Shown: positions 9,567 to 18,645, counted from the stretch's first letter. The stretch: DNA of 64,000 bases from Spirosoma agri (GCF_010747415.1 NZ_JAAGNZ010000001.1:2294001-2358000), one strand, 5' to 3'. A program made the numbers and translations. The notes: generated from the letters alone by a model not told the origin.

Positions 9567-10139
9567 TTACCGGATAGTACGGCGTATACGGCTCAACGAT
9601 TGTTGGGTGATGCCCAGGTAGGAGGCCACGTACGAAAGCGGGATGCGGTTGATCAGGCTGGGGAAGGCCTCCATGAACGAAAGATAACGCGTTGTGGCGT
9701 CTTCTGAAACCAGCGGACTGCGCCGTTCCATGGCCAGGGTAAGGCACTTTTTTACCATGTTGGCCTTCATCATTTCCCAGCCCACAATGGTGTTGTCTAT
9801 CTGGTCCCAGTTTTTCTTATTAAAAACCAGTACCTTGCAGTTGGTTACGGCCTGTACATATTCGGAGGCCACCATCTGCGATTCAAACTTTTGATTATCG
9901 ACGACAAAATTGCCTTCGTCCACAAAGTAATTGGTGATTTCTTCGCCCTTGTTGTTATAATAGCAAAAGCGGAACACGCCTTCCAAGACGAACGCCACAT
10001 AGCGGGGCACCTTCCCGGCTTCGGAGAGGTAGTCGTCTTTTTTTAATTCGAGCAGTTCAACCTTGCTTAATAAAAACTCGATCTGCTGCTTGTTGAGGTT
10101 ACCAAATTGCAGGATAAGATTTATAAGTGCTTCCATCAC
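9567..10139 (-). CDS. Crp/Fnr-family transcriptional regulator
   Basis: 190 residues. Residues 1-120 form a cyclic-nucleotide-binding-like beta-barrel (KKDDYLSEAGKVPRYVAFVLEGVFRFCY), but without the cAMP-binding RxS pocket motif. The C-terminus (RIPLSYVASYLGITQQSLSRIRRTI) is the short helix-turn-helix seen in the many Bacteroidota Crp-like proteins that lack a known ligand. It stands directly upstream of the SDR gene, same strand, 77 bp apart, with a perfect palindrome 31 bp before its own start, which suggests autoregulation. Which signal it senses cannot be told. Confidence 0.9.
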   Translation of the reverse strand: MMEALINLILQFGNLNKQQIEFLLSKVELLELKKDDYLSEAGKVPRYVAFVLEGVFRFCYYNNKGEEITNYFVDEGNFVVDNQKFESQMVASEYVQAVTNCKVLVFNKKNWDQIDNTIVGWEMMKANMVKKCLTLAMERRSPLVSEDATTRYLSFMEAFPSLINRIPLSYVASYLGITQQSLSRIRRTIR

Positions 10140-10169
10140 TTAAAGGTAGAACACAGTGCGGGGCATCGA

Positions 10170-10185
10170 TTTATCATATGATAAA
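10170..10185. promoter_or_regulatory. Perfect 16-bp palindrome, putative autoregulatory operator
   Basis: TTTATCATATGATAAA is its own reverse complement and lies 31 bp before the Crp-type regulator start. The near copy at 9543 in front of the SDR supports a shared binding protein, most simply the regulator between them. Confidence 0.65.
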
Positions 10186-10478
10186 AAATGAGGTGAGGCT
10201 GACATAAGCCATGTATTTCGGTGTACTCGACCACCGCCGGGCACGGTCCGCCCCTGCGGGGCCCGCTGATTCCGTGAGCGATTGACTAACAGATTGCGGG
10301 CCTACTTGACCACCGCTTTATAAGGAAAATAGATATGTAAAACCCGTCGTCTCGAAAGGAAGTTGTGGTGGCCTACAAATAGCTTGACCAGCTCGATGAG
10401 ATCTACCTATCAATACGTGTTACAGTAGGTAAGACACTCTACCAAACTTCGCCAGATCAAAGCAGGCTAGGGCATGCA
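10186..10478. other. Gene-free gap
   Basis: No gene seen. It holds a GC-rich patch with a small GCCCC/GGGGC hairpin near 10247-10262 and no copy of the hairpin repeat family. Confidence 0.4.
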
Positions 10479-11012
10479 TTAAGCCCCTACGTAGGCAGCG
10501 ATTACTGGCTGTAAACGAGGCAAGATGGCCTCGATTGCCGTCTTTTCTTCGCGGGTCCAGTGTCGGGGATGGTCAAACAGGCAGGGCTGTAAAATTCCCC
10601 ACAGTTGATTGTCCGCCTGAATGTGGGCATGAATCAGCGCACGATGCCCAAACGTTTCCTGCTCGAAGTGCTGGTTAAGCACCTGTGGGCTGGCAGTTTG
10701 CACATCATCGACGTATACGGAAGGCTTCATTGCCAGACCCGCCCGAATGAGTGGATCCTGAGCTGGCAATTCATCCGTATCCTGTTGCCAGTCGAGTTGG
10801 ATGGTATTTTTGTCGGGAATACCGGGATGTCTACGCCAACAAAAGGCGGTTCGTCCGCGATGGTGCTCGGGCTGTCGCACGTACAAAAAGCAGCGATCCG
10901 CTTCTAAGGCCAGGCCAACGCATTCACAAACCTTGTCCAGGGTTTGAGCTGGCGGATAACCTGCGAGAATGAGTTGGTTAATCGTTTGGGATAAAGCCTG
11001 TATGGAATTCAT
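10479..11012 (-). CDS. GAF-domain protein
   Basis: 177 residues that are essentially one GAF domain: TLDKVCECVGLALEADRCFLYVRQ at the start, FGHRALIHAHIQADNQLWGILQPCLFDHPRHWTREE in the middle and a closing helix IEAILPRLQPVIAAY. GAF domains bind small ligands, haem, bilins or cyclic nucleotides; here there is no kinase or output domain, so it resembles stand-alone GAF proteins or a detached sensor fragment. The CxxH-type bilin motif is not obvious. It is a single-gene unit with a hairpin repeat upstream. Confidence 0.75.
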   Translation of the reverse strand: MNSIQALSQTINQLILAGYPPAQTLDKVCECVGLALEADRCFLYVRQPEHHRGRTAFCWRRHPGIPDKNTIQLDWQQDTDELPAQDPLIRAGLAMKPSVYVDDVQTASPQVLNQHFEQETFGHRALIHAHIQADNQLWGILQPCLFDHPRHWTREEKTAIEAILPRLQPVIAAYVGA

Positions 11013-11107
11013 ATGGGTGTAACAGCTGTGTCCAGCTTCGTGTTCAGGGATTATTTACTTCGGGTGAAGAACAAGTTGCTTGTTTATATCAGCTTAGGTA
11101 TACACCA

Positions 11108-11174
11108 GTCATGCTCTTTCCTGAAGTAGACATATGGACATTGAGTGGTCTCATGCGGGAGAGTTATTATAAGA
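11108..11174 (+). repeat. Hairpin repeat family, copy 4
   Basis: Core GTCTCA-N15-ATAAGA at 11148-11174 with GGGAG in the loop. The 5' half keeps GAAGTAGACATATGGACA, matching GAAGCAGATACATGAAC of the best copies. It lies between two minus-strand genes. Confidence 0.65.
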
Positions 11175-11229
11175 TCCGTTGCATTGGCTCTATCCCGGCC
11201 ATTGATCGCTAGAGCAGTCCAGACCATTC

Positions 11230-11790
11230 CTATAAGAAGCGTTGCTTTGTTCCGTCTGTAGCATACCGATAGAATTGCCCATCTTCGATCAGCAGGGCTT
11301 TCATAAACCCTTGCTCGATGTGCTGCTGATGGGCTAAATCGATCGCAATCACATGCTGATTGCTTAGTACTGTGATCTCCTCAACCGGCGTATGCCCGAT
11401 GATTATTTGTTTTACCCCATACTGCTTAATCATCTGATTAACCTGGGCAATACGCAATTCTTCCTGGGCCATACCCCGATACCAGCTTGGGCTCGACGGA
11501 TTGCTACTCCCAACGGCCCATTGAGCCGAACCAACTGCCCCTTTTGCCAGAGTGTCCAGACTCTGGCAGGCTAGTTGATTCACCACCGGTAAGGAAAGAG
11601 GATAGGCCGCTACTTGAGGGCCGATACCCCCGTGCACAAACAGTATATCCCCAATTCGCTCCACCACGTTCTGGCAGCGTAACCAGCGCCCTAATACGCT
11701 CTTGTTGGTATACCAGTCCGAATAGCTTACTCCAAGCGTATCGGCATTGTGCCAGTATTTCCCGCGTAGATACTAACCTCGGGAATTTGT
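11230..11790 (-). pseudogene. Calcineurin-like metallophosphoesterase, N-terminus lost
   Basis: The intact part (from about 11667, 145 residues) holds the second half of a metallophosphatase: DILFVHGGIGPQ (a metal-ligand His), SWYRGM, and QIIIGHTPVEEI with the GHT ligand motif. The frame runs on upstream through WHNADTLGVSYSDWYTNKSVLGRWLR, which also matches the family, then meets a TAG. The first metal-binding block (DxH, GDxxDRG, GNHE) is absent, so the enzyme cannot bind both metals. Related full-length proteins run near 300 residues and sit in the Bacteroidota envelope. Dead or truncated gene, flanked on both sides by hairpin repeats. Confidence 0.7.
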
Positions 11791-11799
11791 CAAAGCCTG

Positions 11800-11869
11800 A
11801 AACCGCTACGCTTATAATGCAGCTACATGTGAGGGATTGGACGTCTCAGGAGGGAGCGTATTGTGAGAA
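11800..11869 (+). repeat. Hairpin repeat family, copy 5
   Basis: Core GTCTCA-N15-TGAGAA at 11843-11869, loop with GGGAG. The 5' half is AAACCGCTACGCTTATAATGC followed by AGCTACATGTGAGG, recognisable against the full copies with a 3-bp length change. It sits just upstream of the truncated phosphatase. Confidence 0.65.
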
Positions 11870-12054
11870 TATCGGATTCGTGATGTTATTGTTTTTACAA
11901 CAACTAGACTGGGTTTATTACCCGAAAAATGACAACGAATCGCACCTGTTACTAATAAAAAACCAACCGTTTCAAGTCTATTTCTCGCTTTTTTATCGGA
12001 TCAAAGCGTTGACCCTAATGGGTAGGTGCCTCCAAATCGTTTAGACAAATAGCG

Positions 12055-13440
12055 CTATACCCTAGTCGATCTTGAGTTAAGTTTGCCAACCGAATTTCTC
12101 AATTGTTGGGTGGCTATGTCTACCGCTTCCGCTGTCTCTTTTTCTCCCAAGTAGCGTAATTGGGCGGCTAGTGTGTTCAGCGAATTGTCCAGGGCTGTTG
12201 TTAGTACATGATCGCCCATGACGGAAAGCATAATTAATATCACGCGCTCTATTTTTGGTTGCCATTGATCAGGAACTCTGTCCAGCATTTTGCTGAACGT
12301 GTCCAGGATAGCTTCGAAAATCTGATGCTGCATCGATTCCGACGAAACGACAGCCAGGTTTTCAAAACTTCGCATCAGCTGGTCAATTGTATCATCACAA
12401 TAATAGATCGATCCGCATAAGGTATCCTTCTCGACTGGCTCGTCTTCACTCCAGCAACTCAGTATATTGTGTAATGTATGCACACAAAAAGTACCGGGTG
12501 AGGGGTTCGATTTTGCCGTTGAGGTTGATGTCCATGCAATAGTCTCTATCTGCACTATCCCATACGATGGATCCTGATCTAGATCCCGCTTTACGCTGAT
12601 AGTGGTTTGTTTTATTATTTCTTTTGCCAGCAGAAAAATATGCGTTTCATCAGGGGCGACAATTTCTGCAATGGGTTCATTGTGAGCAACATATGTACCA
12701 ATTGGCTTAGTGAAGTAGATGTAACTGCCCCGACAGTGTTCGGCAATGAATTCAGCTAGTTTTTTAGTGTTGATATAGGTCAGGTAACCCCCTTTTGCAG
12801 TTACTACTTCTTTGCCCTTTTGGTTATTGTCTGGTTTAATTATTGTCGTGTACGCCACCATGTCCAGTTGTCTAGAACGTGCGTTCAGAACACGGTTATG
12901 AATGGCGTTAATGATTTCGGATGGACGCATCTGATCAATCGTTGTATACATCAACAGTACTAAAAGGTAAAGGGCAACCCCCGTCAGACTAAACGCGACA
13001 GTACCGCCAATTACCGGGTTAAAGGGAGGATTGACGGTTGCTAAGGTGATCATTGAATACAGTGCCAGTCCAACAAAAAAGCCCAGATAAAATTGATTCG
13101 TTTTTCGTCTTAAAAACTGATCAAATACTTGTGTTGTCATGGAACTAGCTGACTGCTGAACGATGACCAGCAACAAGGTTGTTGTGAGTGTTGTTACCGA
13201 TATAGTGCCTGAAACAATTGCTCCTAGTAGGCTGCTGGTCGCTTCAGAATTTGAAAAAAAATGATTTTTCAGGAGCAACCTAACCGGCTGTAACCAGCCG
13301 ATTTTGACCTGGTCGATACTATAGGTAAAATAAGATAAGAAAAGAAAGAAAAGAATGATCAACGAGGGTAACAACAGGAATTCTGAAAAAGCTCGTTGTA
13401 TAATCGCGATCTTATTGTCTTCAATATATTTTTTGTTCAC
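12055..13440 (-). CDS. DUF2254-family membrane protein
   Basis: 461 residues. Two membrane helices near the N-terminus (LLLPSLIILFFLFLSYF, then GAIVSGTISVTTLTTTLLLVIV) and two more after a basic loop (FYLGFFVGLALYSMITLA and AFSLTGVALYLLVLLMYTTI). The stretch TTQVFDQFLRRKTNQFYLGFFVG is the most typical DUF2254 block. The remaining 270 residues are soluble, with a short beta-rich part (GSYIYFTKPIGTYVAHNEPIAEIV) and then helices. Members are inner-membrane proteins of unknown function. Single gene, with hairpin repeats on both sides. Confidence 0.85.
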   Translation of the reverse strand: MNKKYIEDNKIAIIQRAFSEFLLLPSLIILFFLFLSYFTYSIDQVKIGWLQPVRLLLKNHFFSNSEATSSLLGAIVSGTISVTTLTTTLLLVIVQQSASSMTTQVFDQFLRRKTNQFYLGFFVGLALYSMITLATVNPPFNPVIGGTVAFSLTGVALYLLVLLMYTTIDQMRPSEIINAIHNRVLNARSRQLDMVAYTTIIKPDNNQKGKEVVTAKGGYLTYINTKKLAEFIAEHCRGSYIYFTKPIGTYVAHNEPIAEIVAPDETHIFLLAKEIIKQTTISVKRDLDQDPSYGIVQIETIAWTSTSTAKSNPSPGTFCVHTLHNILSCWSEDEPVEKDTLCGSIYYCDDTIDQLMRSFENLAVVSSESMQHQIFEAILDTFSKMLDRVPDQWQPKIERVILIMLSVMGDHVLTTALDNSLNTLAAQLRYLGEKETAEAVDIATQQLRNSVGKLNSRSTRV

Positions 13441-13719
13441 AGGCTCTTGGCAGGTAAAGTTGTTTTTATTGACTAGTTTCGATTAATTCTTGTTCAAATT
13501 GGTGACTGTAGCGAAGTGGCTGTGCTGGCTCCTTGACCTGCAATGAGCCGCCTGCTCCATACCAGCTATTGGCATCTCCGCTCGCCAGGCATTAAAAGCC
13601 GCCCGCACGCACCCCGCCCAGCATCCAGAAAGTGACCAGGTGGGTTTGGTTTATGGGTTAGATACCAACCCCACACTCTTTTTGTTGTTAATTCTTGATA
13701 CATTCATTTGTCCCAAGGT
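13441..13719. other. Gap before the repeat, possible degenerate coding
   Basis: No intact gene. A plus-strand frame around 13634-13700 reads DQVGLVYGLDTNPTLFLLLI, which faintly recalls the N-terminus of NCS2 xanthine/uracil permeases (LIYGLxDxPP), but the match is short and breaks at once. Confidence 0.25.
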
Positions 13720-13786
13720 TGCTCTAAAGGTCCTATTTGCAGAGACGGGAATCCCGTGCGTCTCAGGTGGGAGGGTTCGGTGAGAT
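13720..13786 (+). repeat. Hairpin repeat family, copy 6
   Basis: Core GTCTCA-N15-TGAGAT at 13760-13786, loop with GGGAG. The 5' half is diverged (GCAGAGACGGGAATCCC) and contains its own small GGGAATCCC dyad. Confidence 0.65.
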
Positions 13787-13803
13787 AGCTGGATACGCTA
13801 CAT

Positions 13804-14229
13804 TTATTCGTCTAACTTGATCAATGCTTGGCCACTTTCAGCATCAAACGGTACCGAACTATGCTCGTGAGTAATCAGCCAGTTGCCGTTCCGTTTGCTG
13901 AAGCAAACTGTTGATCGCCATCGCATATCAATCTCATCACCATTGGCTAGCGCCCCCTTGACATGATTAAACGAATAGCCAAAGCCGAGTTCGTCACTGG
14001 CAACCACTGATAACTTTTCAATCGCGTAGGAAAAAGACGATGGAAATTGAGACAGCCAACTTTCTAACCGTTCTCGACAAGCTTGCCGTCCTACTTTTTG
14101 TAGCGTGTTGACTACGTCAAATGAGACTATATCCGTCGAATAGGAAGCCATTGCCCCATCGATATTCTTCTGCTGAACGGCTTGTTCCTGACCCCTAATG
14201 ATTTGTTCAATCTGATCTTGGTTTGACAT
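13804..14229 (-). CDS. SnoaL/NTF2-like small protein
   Basis: 141 residues from ATG 14229 (MSNQDQIEQIIRG); the open frame reaches 14298 but the extra 23 residues do not fit the fold. The pattern EQIIRGQEQAVQQKNIDGAMASYSTDIVSFDVV then RERLESWLSQFP and a closing RWRSTVCFSKRNGNWLITHEHSSVPFD is the standard cone-shaped NTF2-like fold of DUF4440/SnoaL_3 proteins. These often act on small molecules or serve as stress proteins; substrate unknown. Single gene between two hairpin repeats, divergent from the NhaD antiporter. Confidence 0.82.
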   Translation of the reverse strand: MSNQDQIEQIIRGQEQAVQQKNIDGAMASYSTDIVSFDVVNTLQKVGRQACRERLESWLSQFPSSFSYAIEKLSVVASDELGFGYSFNHVKGALANGDEIDMRWRSTVCFSKRNGNWLITHEHSSVPFDAESGQALIKLDE

Positions 14230-14318
14230 CGATCTAAAGGCTTGATTACTTGCTAACAACATGCCAGAATACGAATGGTTTGTCCTTTGCTCGGCCAATA
14301 GTTGTCTTTGATTTTCAA

Positions 14319-14385
14319 TTAGAATCTATCCTATAGTCAGATTCATGATGGTTTTATTGTCTCAGGGAGGAGCCTTTAATGAGAC
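14319..14385 (+). repeat. Hairpin repeat family, copy 7 (perfect arms)
   Basis: Core GTCTCA-N15-TGAGAC at 14359-14385: the only copy with a perfect 6-bp stem. The loop holds GGGAGGAG. The 5' half keeps TCAGATTCATGATGG. It lies in the divergent gap between the SnoaL-like gene and nhaD. Confidence 0.7.
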
Positions 14386-14506
14386 AGTAATCTCTTTGAA
14401 TAGCTATCCAATGTGATTCATCGCATACTCATCCATGTGGTATAATCTAAGGATTTTCTAATCGAACCTAGGAAACTTGCCTCTTATAGCCTAGCTTGTA
14501 ATCAAT

Positions 14507-15802
14507 ATGATTACAACTATAACCATCATTTTTGTTCTGGGCTATCTCCTCATCACGCTTGAACATCCCATCCGCTTCAACAAGACAGCAACAGCATTAA
14601 TTACGGGTGTACTTTGCTGGATTGTCTATGTTATCTCTGCTACTGCTCCCGAACCCGTCCTAGAGCATCTAAGCCATCATCTCATAGAGATTGCTCAAAT
14701 CCTGTTCTTTCTTTTGGGAGCGATGACCATTGTCGAGTTAATCGACATTCATGATGGCTTTACTATCATTACGGATCGCATTGCCACCCGTAATCCTAAA
14801 GTGCTGTTATGGCTTATCAGTGGGATCACGTTCATCCTCTCTGCCTTACTCGATAATTTGGCCTCCGCCATTGTTATGGTTTCGGTTACCCGAAAGCTCG
14901 TCAAGAATGCAGAAGAGCGTAAACTCATAGCCGGTATGATTATCATTGCCGCTAATGCCGGTGGAGCTTGGTCACCCATTGGTGATGTGACCACCACGAT
15001 GCTATGGATTGGAGGACAAGTGTCCACCGCGACTATTAGTAGCCAGCTGTTTCTGCCCAGTTTGATCTGTCTACTGGCTCCTTTGCTGTGGTTAAGTGTG
15101 TCTTTTAAGCCTTCCCTATCAACAGGTTCCTTCATTCAGAAGGGAGTTAGCCGACCGTATGTCACCCCTGTTCAACGGCGTGACCGGCGCATTGTGTTTG
15201 CGGCTGGATTAACTGCCATTGTCATGGTGCCAATTATTAAGACCGTGACTCACTTGCCTCCTTACATGCCCATGTTATTGGCGTTAGGTATGGTTTGGGG
15301 CATCTCGGAGATCATTCATGCCGACAAAGATGAGCAGGACCGAAAGCGTTATACAGCCGCTTATGCATTGAGTAAAGTGGATGTTCCAAGTATTTTGTTC
15401 TTTCTGGGCATTTTGTTAGCGGTGGGAACGCTGGAATCAACTGGCGCTTTAACTGCTGTCGCTGCTAGTCTCAATAAGTGGATTGGTGATTTGGACTTAA
15501 TTGTGTTATTGATTGGCGTAGCTTCAGCGATCGTTGACAATGTCCCGATTGTAGCCGCCATGATGGGTATGTATGATCTAAGCACCTATCCGACAGATGC
15601 CAAGTTGTGGGAGTTTTTGGCCTACACGGCAGGTACAGGAGGCAGCTTATTAGTAATTGGTTCAGCGGCTGGGGTAGCCGTGATGGGGATGGAGAAATTA
15701 GAATTCGGCTGGTATTTGCGACGCATCAGCGGACTAGCTTTGTTAGGATACATAGCTGGGGCCGTCGTTTATCTAGGTATTTATGCACTCACTCATCACT
15801 AA
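14507..15802 (+). CDS. nhaD: Sodium:proton antiporter NhaD
   Basis: 431 residues, about 11-12 membrane helices. NhaD signatures are present: FRFNKTA-type start (HPIRFNKTATALITG), LLDNLASAIVMVSVTRKLV, NAGGAWSPIGDVTTTMLWIGGQVST, DNVPIVAAMMGMYD and GTGGSLLVIGSAAGVAVMG. NhaD exports Na+ or Li+ in exchange for protons across the inner membrane, part of the ion transporter superfamily. It is the second Na+/H+ antiporter of the window besides the CPA1 protein at 6655. It stands alone, with a hairpin repeat on each side. Confidence 0.95.
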   Translation: MITTITIIFVLGYLLITLEHPIRFNKTATALITGVLCWIVYVISATAPEPVLEHLSHHLIEIAQILFFLLGAMTIVELIDIHDGFTIITDRIATRNPKVLLWLISGITFILSALLDNLASAIVMVSVTRKLVKNAEERKLIAGMIIIAANAGGAWSPIGDVTTTMLWIGGQVSTATISSQLFLPSLICLLAPLLWLSVSFKPSLSTGSFIQKGVSRPYVTPVQRRDRRIVFAAGLTAIVMVPIIKTVTHLPPYMPMLLALGMVWGISEIIHADKDEQDRKRYTAAYALSKVDVPSILFFLGILLAVGTLESTGALTAVAASLNKWIGDLDLIVLLIGVASAIVDNVPIVAAMMGMYDLSTYPTDAKLWEFLAYTAGTGGSLLVIGSAAGVAVMGMEKLEFGWYLRRISGLALLGYIAGAVVYLGIYALTHH

Positions 15803-15906
15803 ATATTGCTAGCGTATGCTGGTGTAGGACAGGTAGCAACGGTAGAAGTTGTGCTCAATAACTCCTCAAAAAGGCGTCGATTTTGTCGCTATGCAGGTGT
15901 TTAACC

Positions 15907-15960
15907 AAACGCCCGAATTATTGACACCCAATCGTCTCAGAAGGGAGTATTATCTGAGAT
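15907..15960 (+). repeat. Hairpin repeat family, copy 8 (internal deletion)
   Basis: AAACGCCCGAATTA at 15907 is followed after only 13 nt by the core GTCTCA-N15-TGAGAT at 15934-15960 with GGGAG in the loop. Compared with the 67-bp copies, 13 bp of the 5' half are missing. Confidence 0.7.
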
Positions 15961-16098
15961 CGGTAAGGGCAGATACAGGCTGAGAAAATCTGCCGAAGTC
16001 CACGAGCCATCCACCCCCTGGGAACAGCCGCTGAACCAGCCACGGCGGCTTACTCTGTAGCTACCCATTTAACCCGACGAATCAACCACCTTACTCGG

Positions 16099-16812
16099 TT
16101 AGGGTAAAAACGTATCCACTATCAGATCCGTCAGCTGATGGCTAGTCCAACCGGCCCACATACTTTTTGCCTTTAACACGGCTCAAGCCATTAGCCCAGC
16201 CCCTAATGCAATGGCTAGACTCTTTTCGGTTAACCCGTGGGCTAGGCCAAACACCACCGACGTCCACACCACAGCCCAAAGTCGAGTCCAGTAGCGAACG
16301 CAACAGGCTAGCAGCAACCCTCGACAAATGATCTCTTCATACAGATTGGTAACCCCATTGATACTATAACTATACATGTCGACTTTAGAACTGAAGATTT
16401 GTCCCGTTGAAGCAGCGATCAGTAAGGGAATAGAAGCTAGTATAAGCCCGGCCATAAGTCTATATCTTAACGAAGGGAACGTATACCTAGTCGTTCCACT
16501 CCACTGGTCATTATAATTCATTTTTAGCCAATACTTGCCGATAAACAGGAGGGCAAGTGCTAAGGGCAGCAGCCCCAAAAGCCCATTTCCGTAATCATAA
16601 AATAGGACATGATTCAGTTTGTCGTTGAATCCCAACAAGGGCACCACAACTGGACGCGTCACTTGAATAGCATATAATCCGGCGAAGATGAAGCTGCTCA
16701 AGGCGAGTGGAATGTAAATTTTGTCATTCAGTAGGCGCGTCCTACCGCCAATAAATCCGAGTAGTGCCAAAAGTAAGCAGCCAACGGTCAGGATTAAATA
16801 GTCATTCATCAA
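16099..16812 (-). pseudogene. CPBP-type intramembrane protease with in-frame TGA before the last motif
   Basis: The intact part (16812 to the TGA at 16183-16185, 209 residues) has about six membrane helices, the EEIICRG glutamate motif of the CPBP/Rce1-like family, and VVFGLAHG with the next catalytic His. The frame continues beyond the TGA as AVLKAKSMWAGWTSHQLTDLIVDTFLP and then TAA at 16099, which is exactly the expected last helix with the closing H(Q)LTD motif. Relatives have Trp at the TGA, so it is a TGG to TGA change. Without readthrough the protein lacks the final motif and is probably inactive. The family cuts prenylated or bacteriocin-like substrates or acts in envelope defence. Confidence 0.75.
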
Positions 16813-16840
16813 GGTAATTTAGCCAATTCAGTCGATTGCT

Positions 16841-16904
16841 AAGCCCGACTTGGGAAGCAAAAACAGGAATGCCTTCATCTCATCTTGGGAAGCGTTTTAT
16901 AAGG
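16841..16904 (+). repeat. Hairpin repeat family, copy 9
   Basis: AAGCCCGACTTGG, GAAGCAAAAACAGGAATGCC, then core ATCTCA-N16-ATAAGG at 16877-16904 with GGGA in the loop. The 3' arm has decayed. It lies in the divergent gap between the CPBP gene and the thioredoxin-fold gene. Confidence 0.6.
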
Positions 16905-17028
16905 TAATGATTTTTTGATGCAATTCGTAGCACATGGTCAATACCAACCTAAACGCATCCGCTCTCGCTACAAACCAGTTCATTAGAAATAAAAAATGGG
17001 GTATCACTAGTAAACTAGATTTTTAGTT

Positions 17029-17036
17029 TACATTTG
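17029..17036 (+). promoter_or_regulatory. Bacteroidota-type -7 box TACATTTG
   Basis: TACATTTG fits the TAnnTTTG -7 element used by the primary sigma factor of Bacteroidota, 35 bp before the thioredoxin-fold gene start. No convincing TTG -33 element was identified. Confidence 0.45.
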
Positions 17037-17070
17037 TTCTCCCTTGTTCCTCACTTAATCTGGAGCTAAA

Positions 17071-18531
17071 ATGAAATCATTTCAGACTGCTTTCGTGCTC
17101 GTTTTTAATTTAACCATCTGTATGGCCCAGTCTAAGGAAGCACTGCTTCCGAAATTGGATCTAGCGGGGGTGCTTACGGTGCACATTAAGTCAGTGCCAC
17201 AAGCCCAAACTTTTCTGGTAAAGTTAGATACCTACCATAGCTTCCCTCAGTATGATGTGAGTTCTGTTCGGGACTCTGTAACGGTGAACCGAAGTGAAAT
17301 ATACGTAAACAGCTCATTTAGGAGCGTAGGCCAATCGTTTCTGACCATTGCCGATTCGACTTATTTACTCGTAGGGGCACCTGGAGATACAATTCATCTC
17401 TCCATTTTAGCGAAACGGGGTGAGGGTCATAAACAGCTATTGGTCACCTTTGTGGGCAAAAACAAGGAAGTCCAACAGTATTATCAGGCTAAAACCCAAG
17501 CGCTGAATGATCCCATACAGGCCTGTATGAATGAGGGAATGCGGGCGGTCAATCTCGTTCCTTTTAAGAAAATGATGGATGAAACCTACCAAAAACAGGT
17601 TCAGTTCTGGCTGGATTATCAGACGAAGCACACGTTACCCGATTGGTTCAAAACGTACGAAACAAATGCACTAAATTACTCAGACGCCTGGCTTAGAGTA
17701 TACATGGTTTGGTACCAGACCGACTATCAAAAGAAAAAACAGGTGATCCCTGACTCGTATTACGCCTTTAAAAACAGAATTAAGGTCAAGAATGAGGCTG
17801 TCATGTACCAATATGACTATCTGCGATTTTTGCGTGAACAACTCTTCTGGCAGATGCGTCAGGATAAACAAGTCCTCTCATCGCAAGGTCTGCTGGATTA
17901 CGCCAAACAGCAATTGGGCCTAAACCTAGGCTCTTTTTTTGAAATTTGGGAACTGAGCGGCTCGGTTGACAATCCAAACTGGGTTAAGACAAAGTTCAAT
18001 AAACCATTCCCCGCTCACTATCAACACCTCGTCGATTACATCAGGCAACGCGCTAGCAGCAATGTGAAGTTTCTACGGTCTGGTGATAAGGCACCCAATT
18101 TTGCTTTAGTCGATGCGAATGATTCGCTGATCACCCTCAAGCAGTACAAAGGCCAAGTGGTTTACCTGAGTTTCTGGTTCACGACCTGTGGGGCATGTAT
18201 CAAGGAAATGCCTTATGAAAACAAACTGGTTGAGCAGTTTAAAGGTAAACCAGTCAAAATTGTAAGTATCTGCATTGGCACACCAGGAGCGGCCGATAAC
18301 CAACAATTGCCCAAGTGGAAAGCGGCATCGAAACGGTTTGGCTTAAAAACCATTGATCTGTACGCCAACCGTGCGTGGACCAAAACGTTGAGTGAGAACT
18401 ACATTGTGAGCACCTATCCTCATTATGTGCTAATCGGTGCCGACGGAAACATTATCGAAAACTTCGCCGACCGTCCCAGTCAAGGTATTACTGCGAAAAT
18501 TGAACAGGCCTTGGCCGCAGGGAGTAACTAA
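17071..18531 (+). CDS. Secreted TlpA-like thiol-disulfide oxidoreductase
   Basis: 486 residues. A signal peptide (VLVFNLTICMAQ) is followed by about 320 residues of Bacteroidota-specific N-terminal region (a beta-sandwich-like part, then helices) and a C-terminal thioredoxin domain from about residue 345: GDKAPNFALVDAND, VVYLSFWFTTCGACIKEMP with the redox pair Cys373-x-x-Cys376, and STYPHYVLIGADGNI carrying the cis-Pro loop. The enzyme should act in the periplasm, reducing or resolving disulfides. The N-terminal part is common in proteins of this type and probably binds a partner. Single gene, with hairpin repeats on both sides. Confidence 0.9.
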   Translation: MKSFQTAFVLVFNLTICMAQSKEALLPKLDLAGVLTVHIKSVPQAQTFLVKLDTYHSFPQYDVSSVRDSVTVNRSEIYVNSSFRSVGQSFLTIADSTYLLVGAPGDTIHLSILAKRGEGHKQLLVTFVGKNKEVQQYYQAKTQALNDPIQACMNEGMRAVNLVPFKKMMDETYQKQVQFWLDYQTKHTLPDWFKTYETNALNYSDAWLRVYMVWYQTDYQKKKQVIPDSYYAFKNRIKVKNEAVMYQYDYLRFLREQLFWQMRQDKQVLSSQGLLDYAKQQLGLNLGSFFEIWELSGSVDNPNWVKTKFNKPFPAHYQHLVDYIRQRASSNVKFLRSGDKAPNFALVDANDSLITLKQYKGQVVYLSFWFTTCGACIKEMPYENKLVEQFKGKPVKIVSICIGTPGAADNQQLPKWKAASKRFGLKTIDLYANRAWTKTLSENYIVSTYPHYVLIGADGNIIENFADRPSQGITAKIEQALAAGSN

Positions 18532-18622
18532 AAATTGGCGTCATTTGCTGTGAAGCCTTTATCTGGGGCGGGTCAGGGCAAGGCAGCGGTAATAAAAAAC
18601 AAGTGGCTCATAAGTTCCTTAA

Positions 18623-18645
18623 AAGGATTGATACTAAGTATCCTT
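18623..18645 (+). terminator. Weak hairpin after the TlpA-like gene
   Basis: AAGGAT and ATCCTT enclose GATACT-A-AGTATC-like sequence, giving a nested stem 90 bp beyond the stop. No long T run follows, so it is only a possible terminator. Confidence 0.35.

Noticed and set aside
11487..12044. 185-codon plus-strand frame
   Set aside because: Antisense to the phosphatase remnant and crossing a hairpin repeat; residues are not protein-like.
13634..13735. Fragment of an NCS2 xanthine/uracil permease
   Set aside because: Only about 12 residues resemble the family start (GLVYGLDTNPTL), with no following helix pattern.
16183..16185. TGA read as tryptophan (code change)
   Set aside because: All healthy genes here use TGG for Trp and end normally, including at TGA; the recurring TGA lies only in damaged genes.
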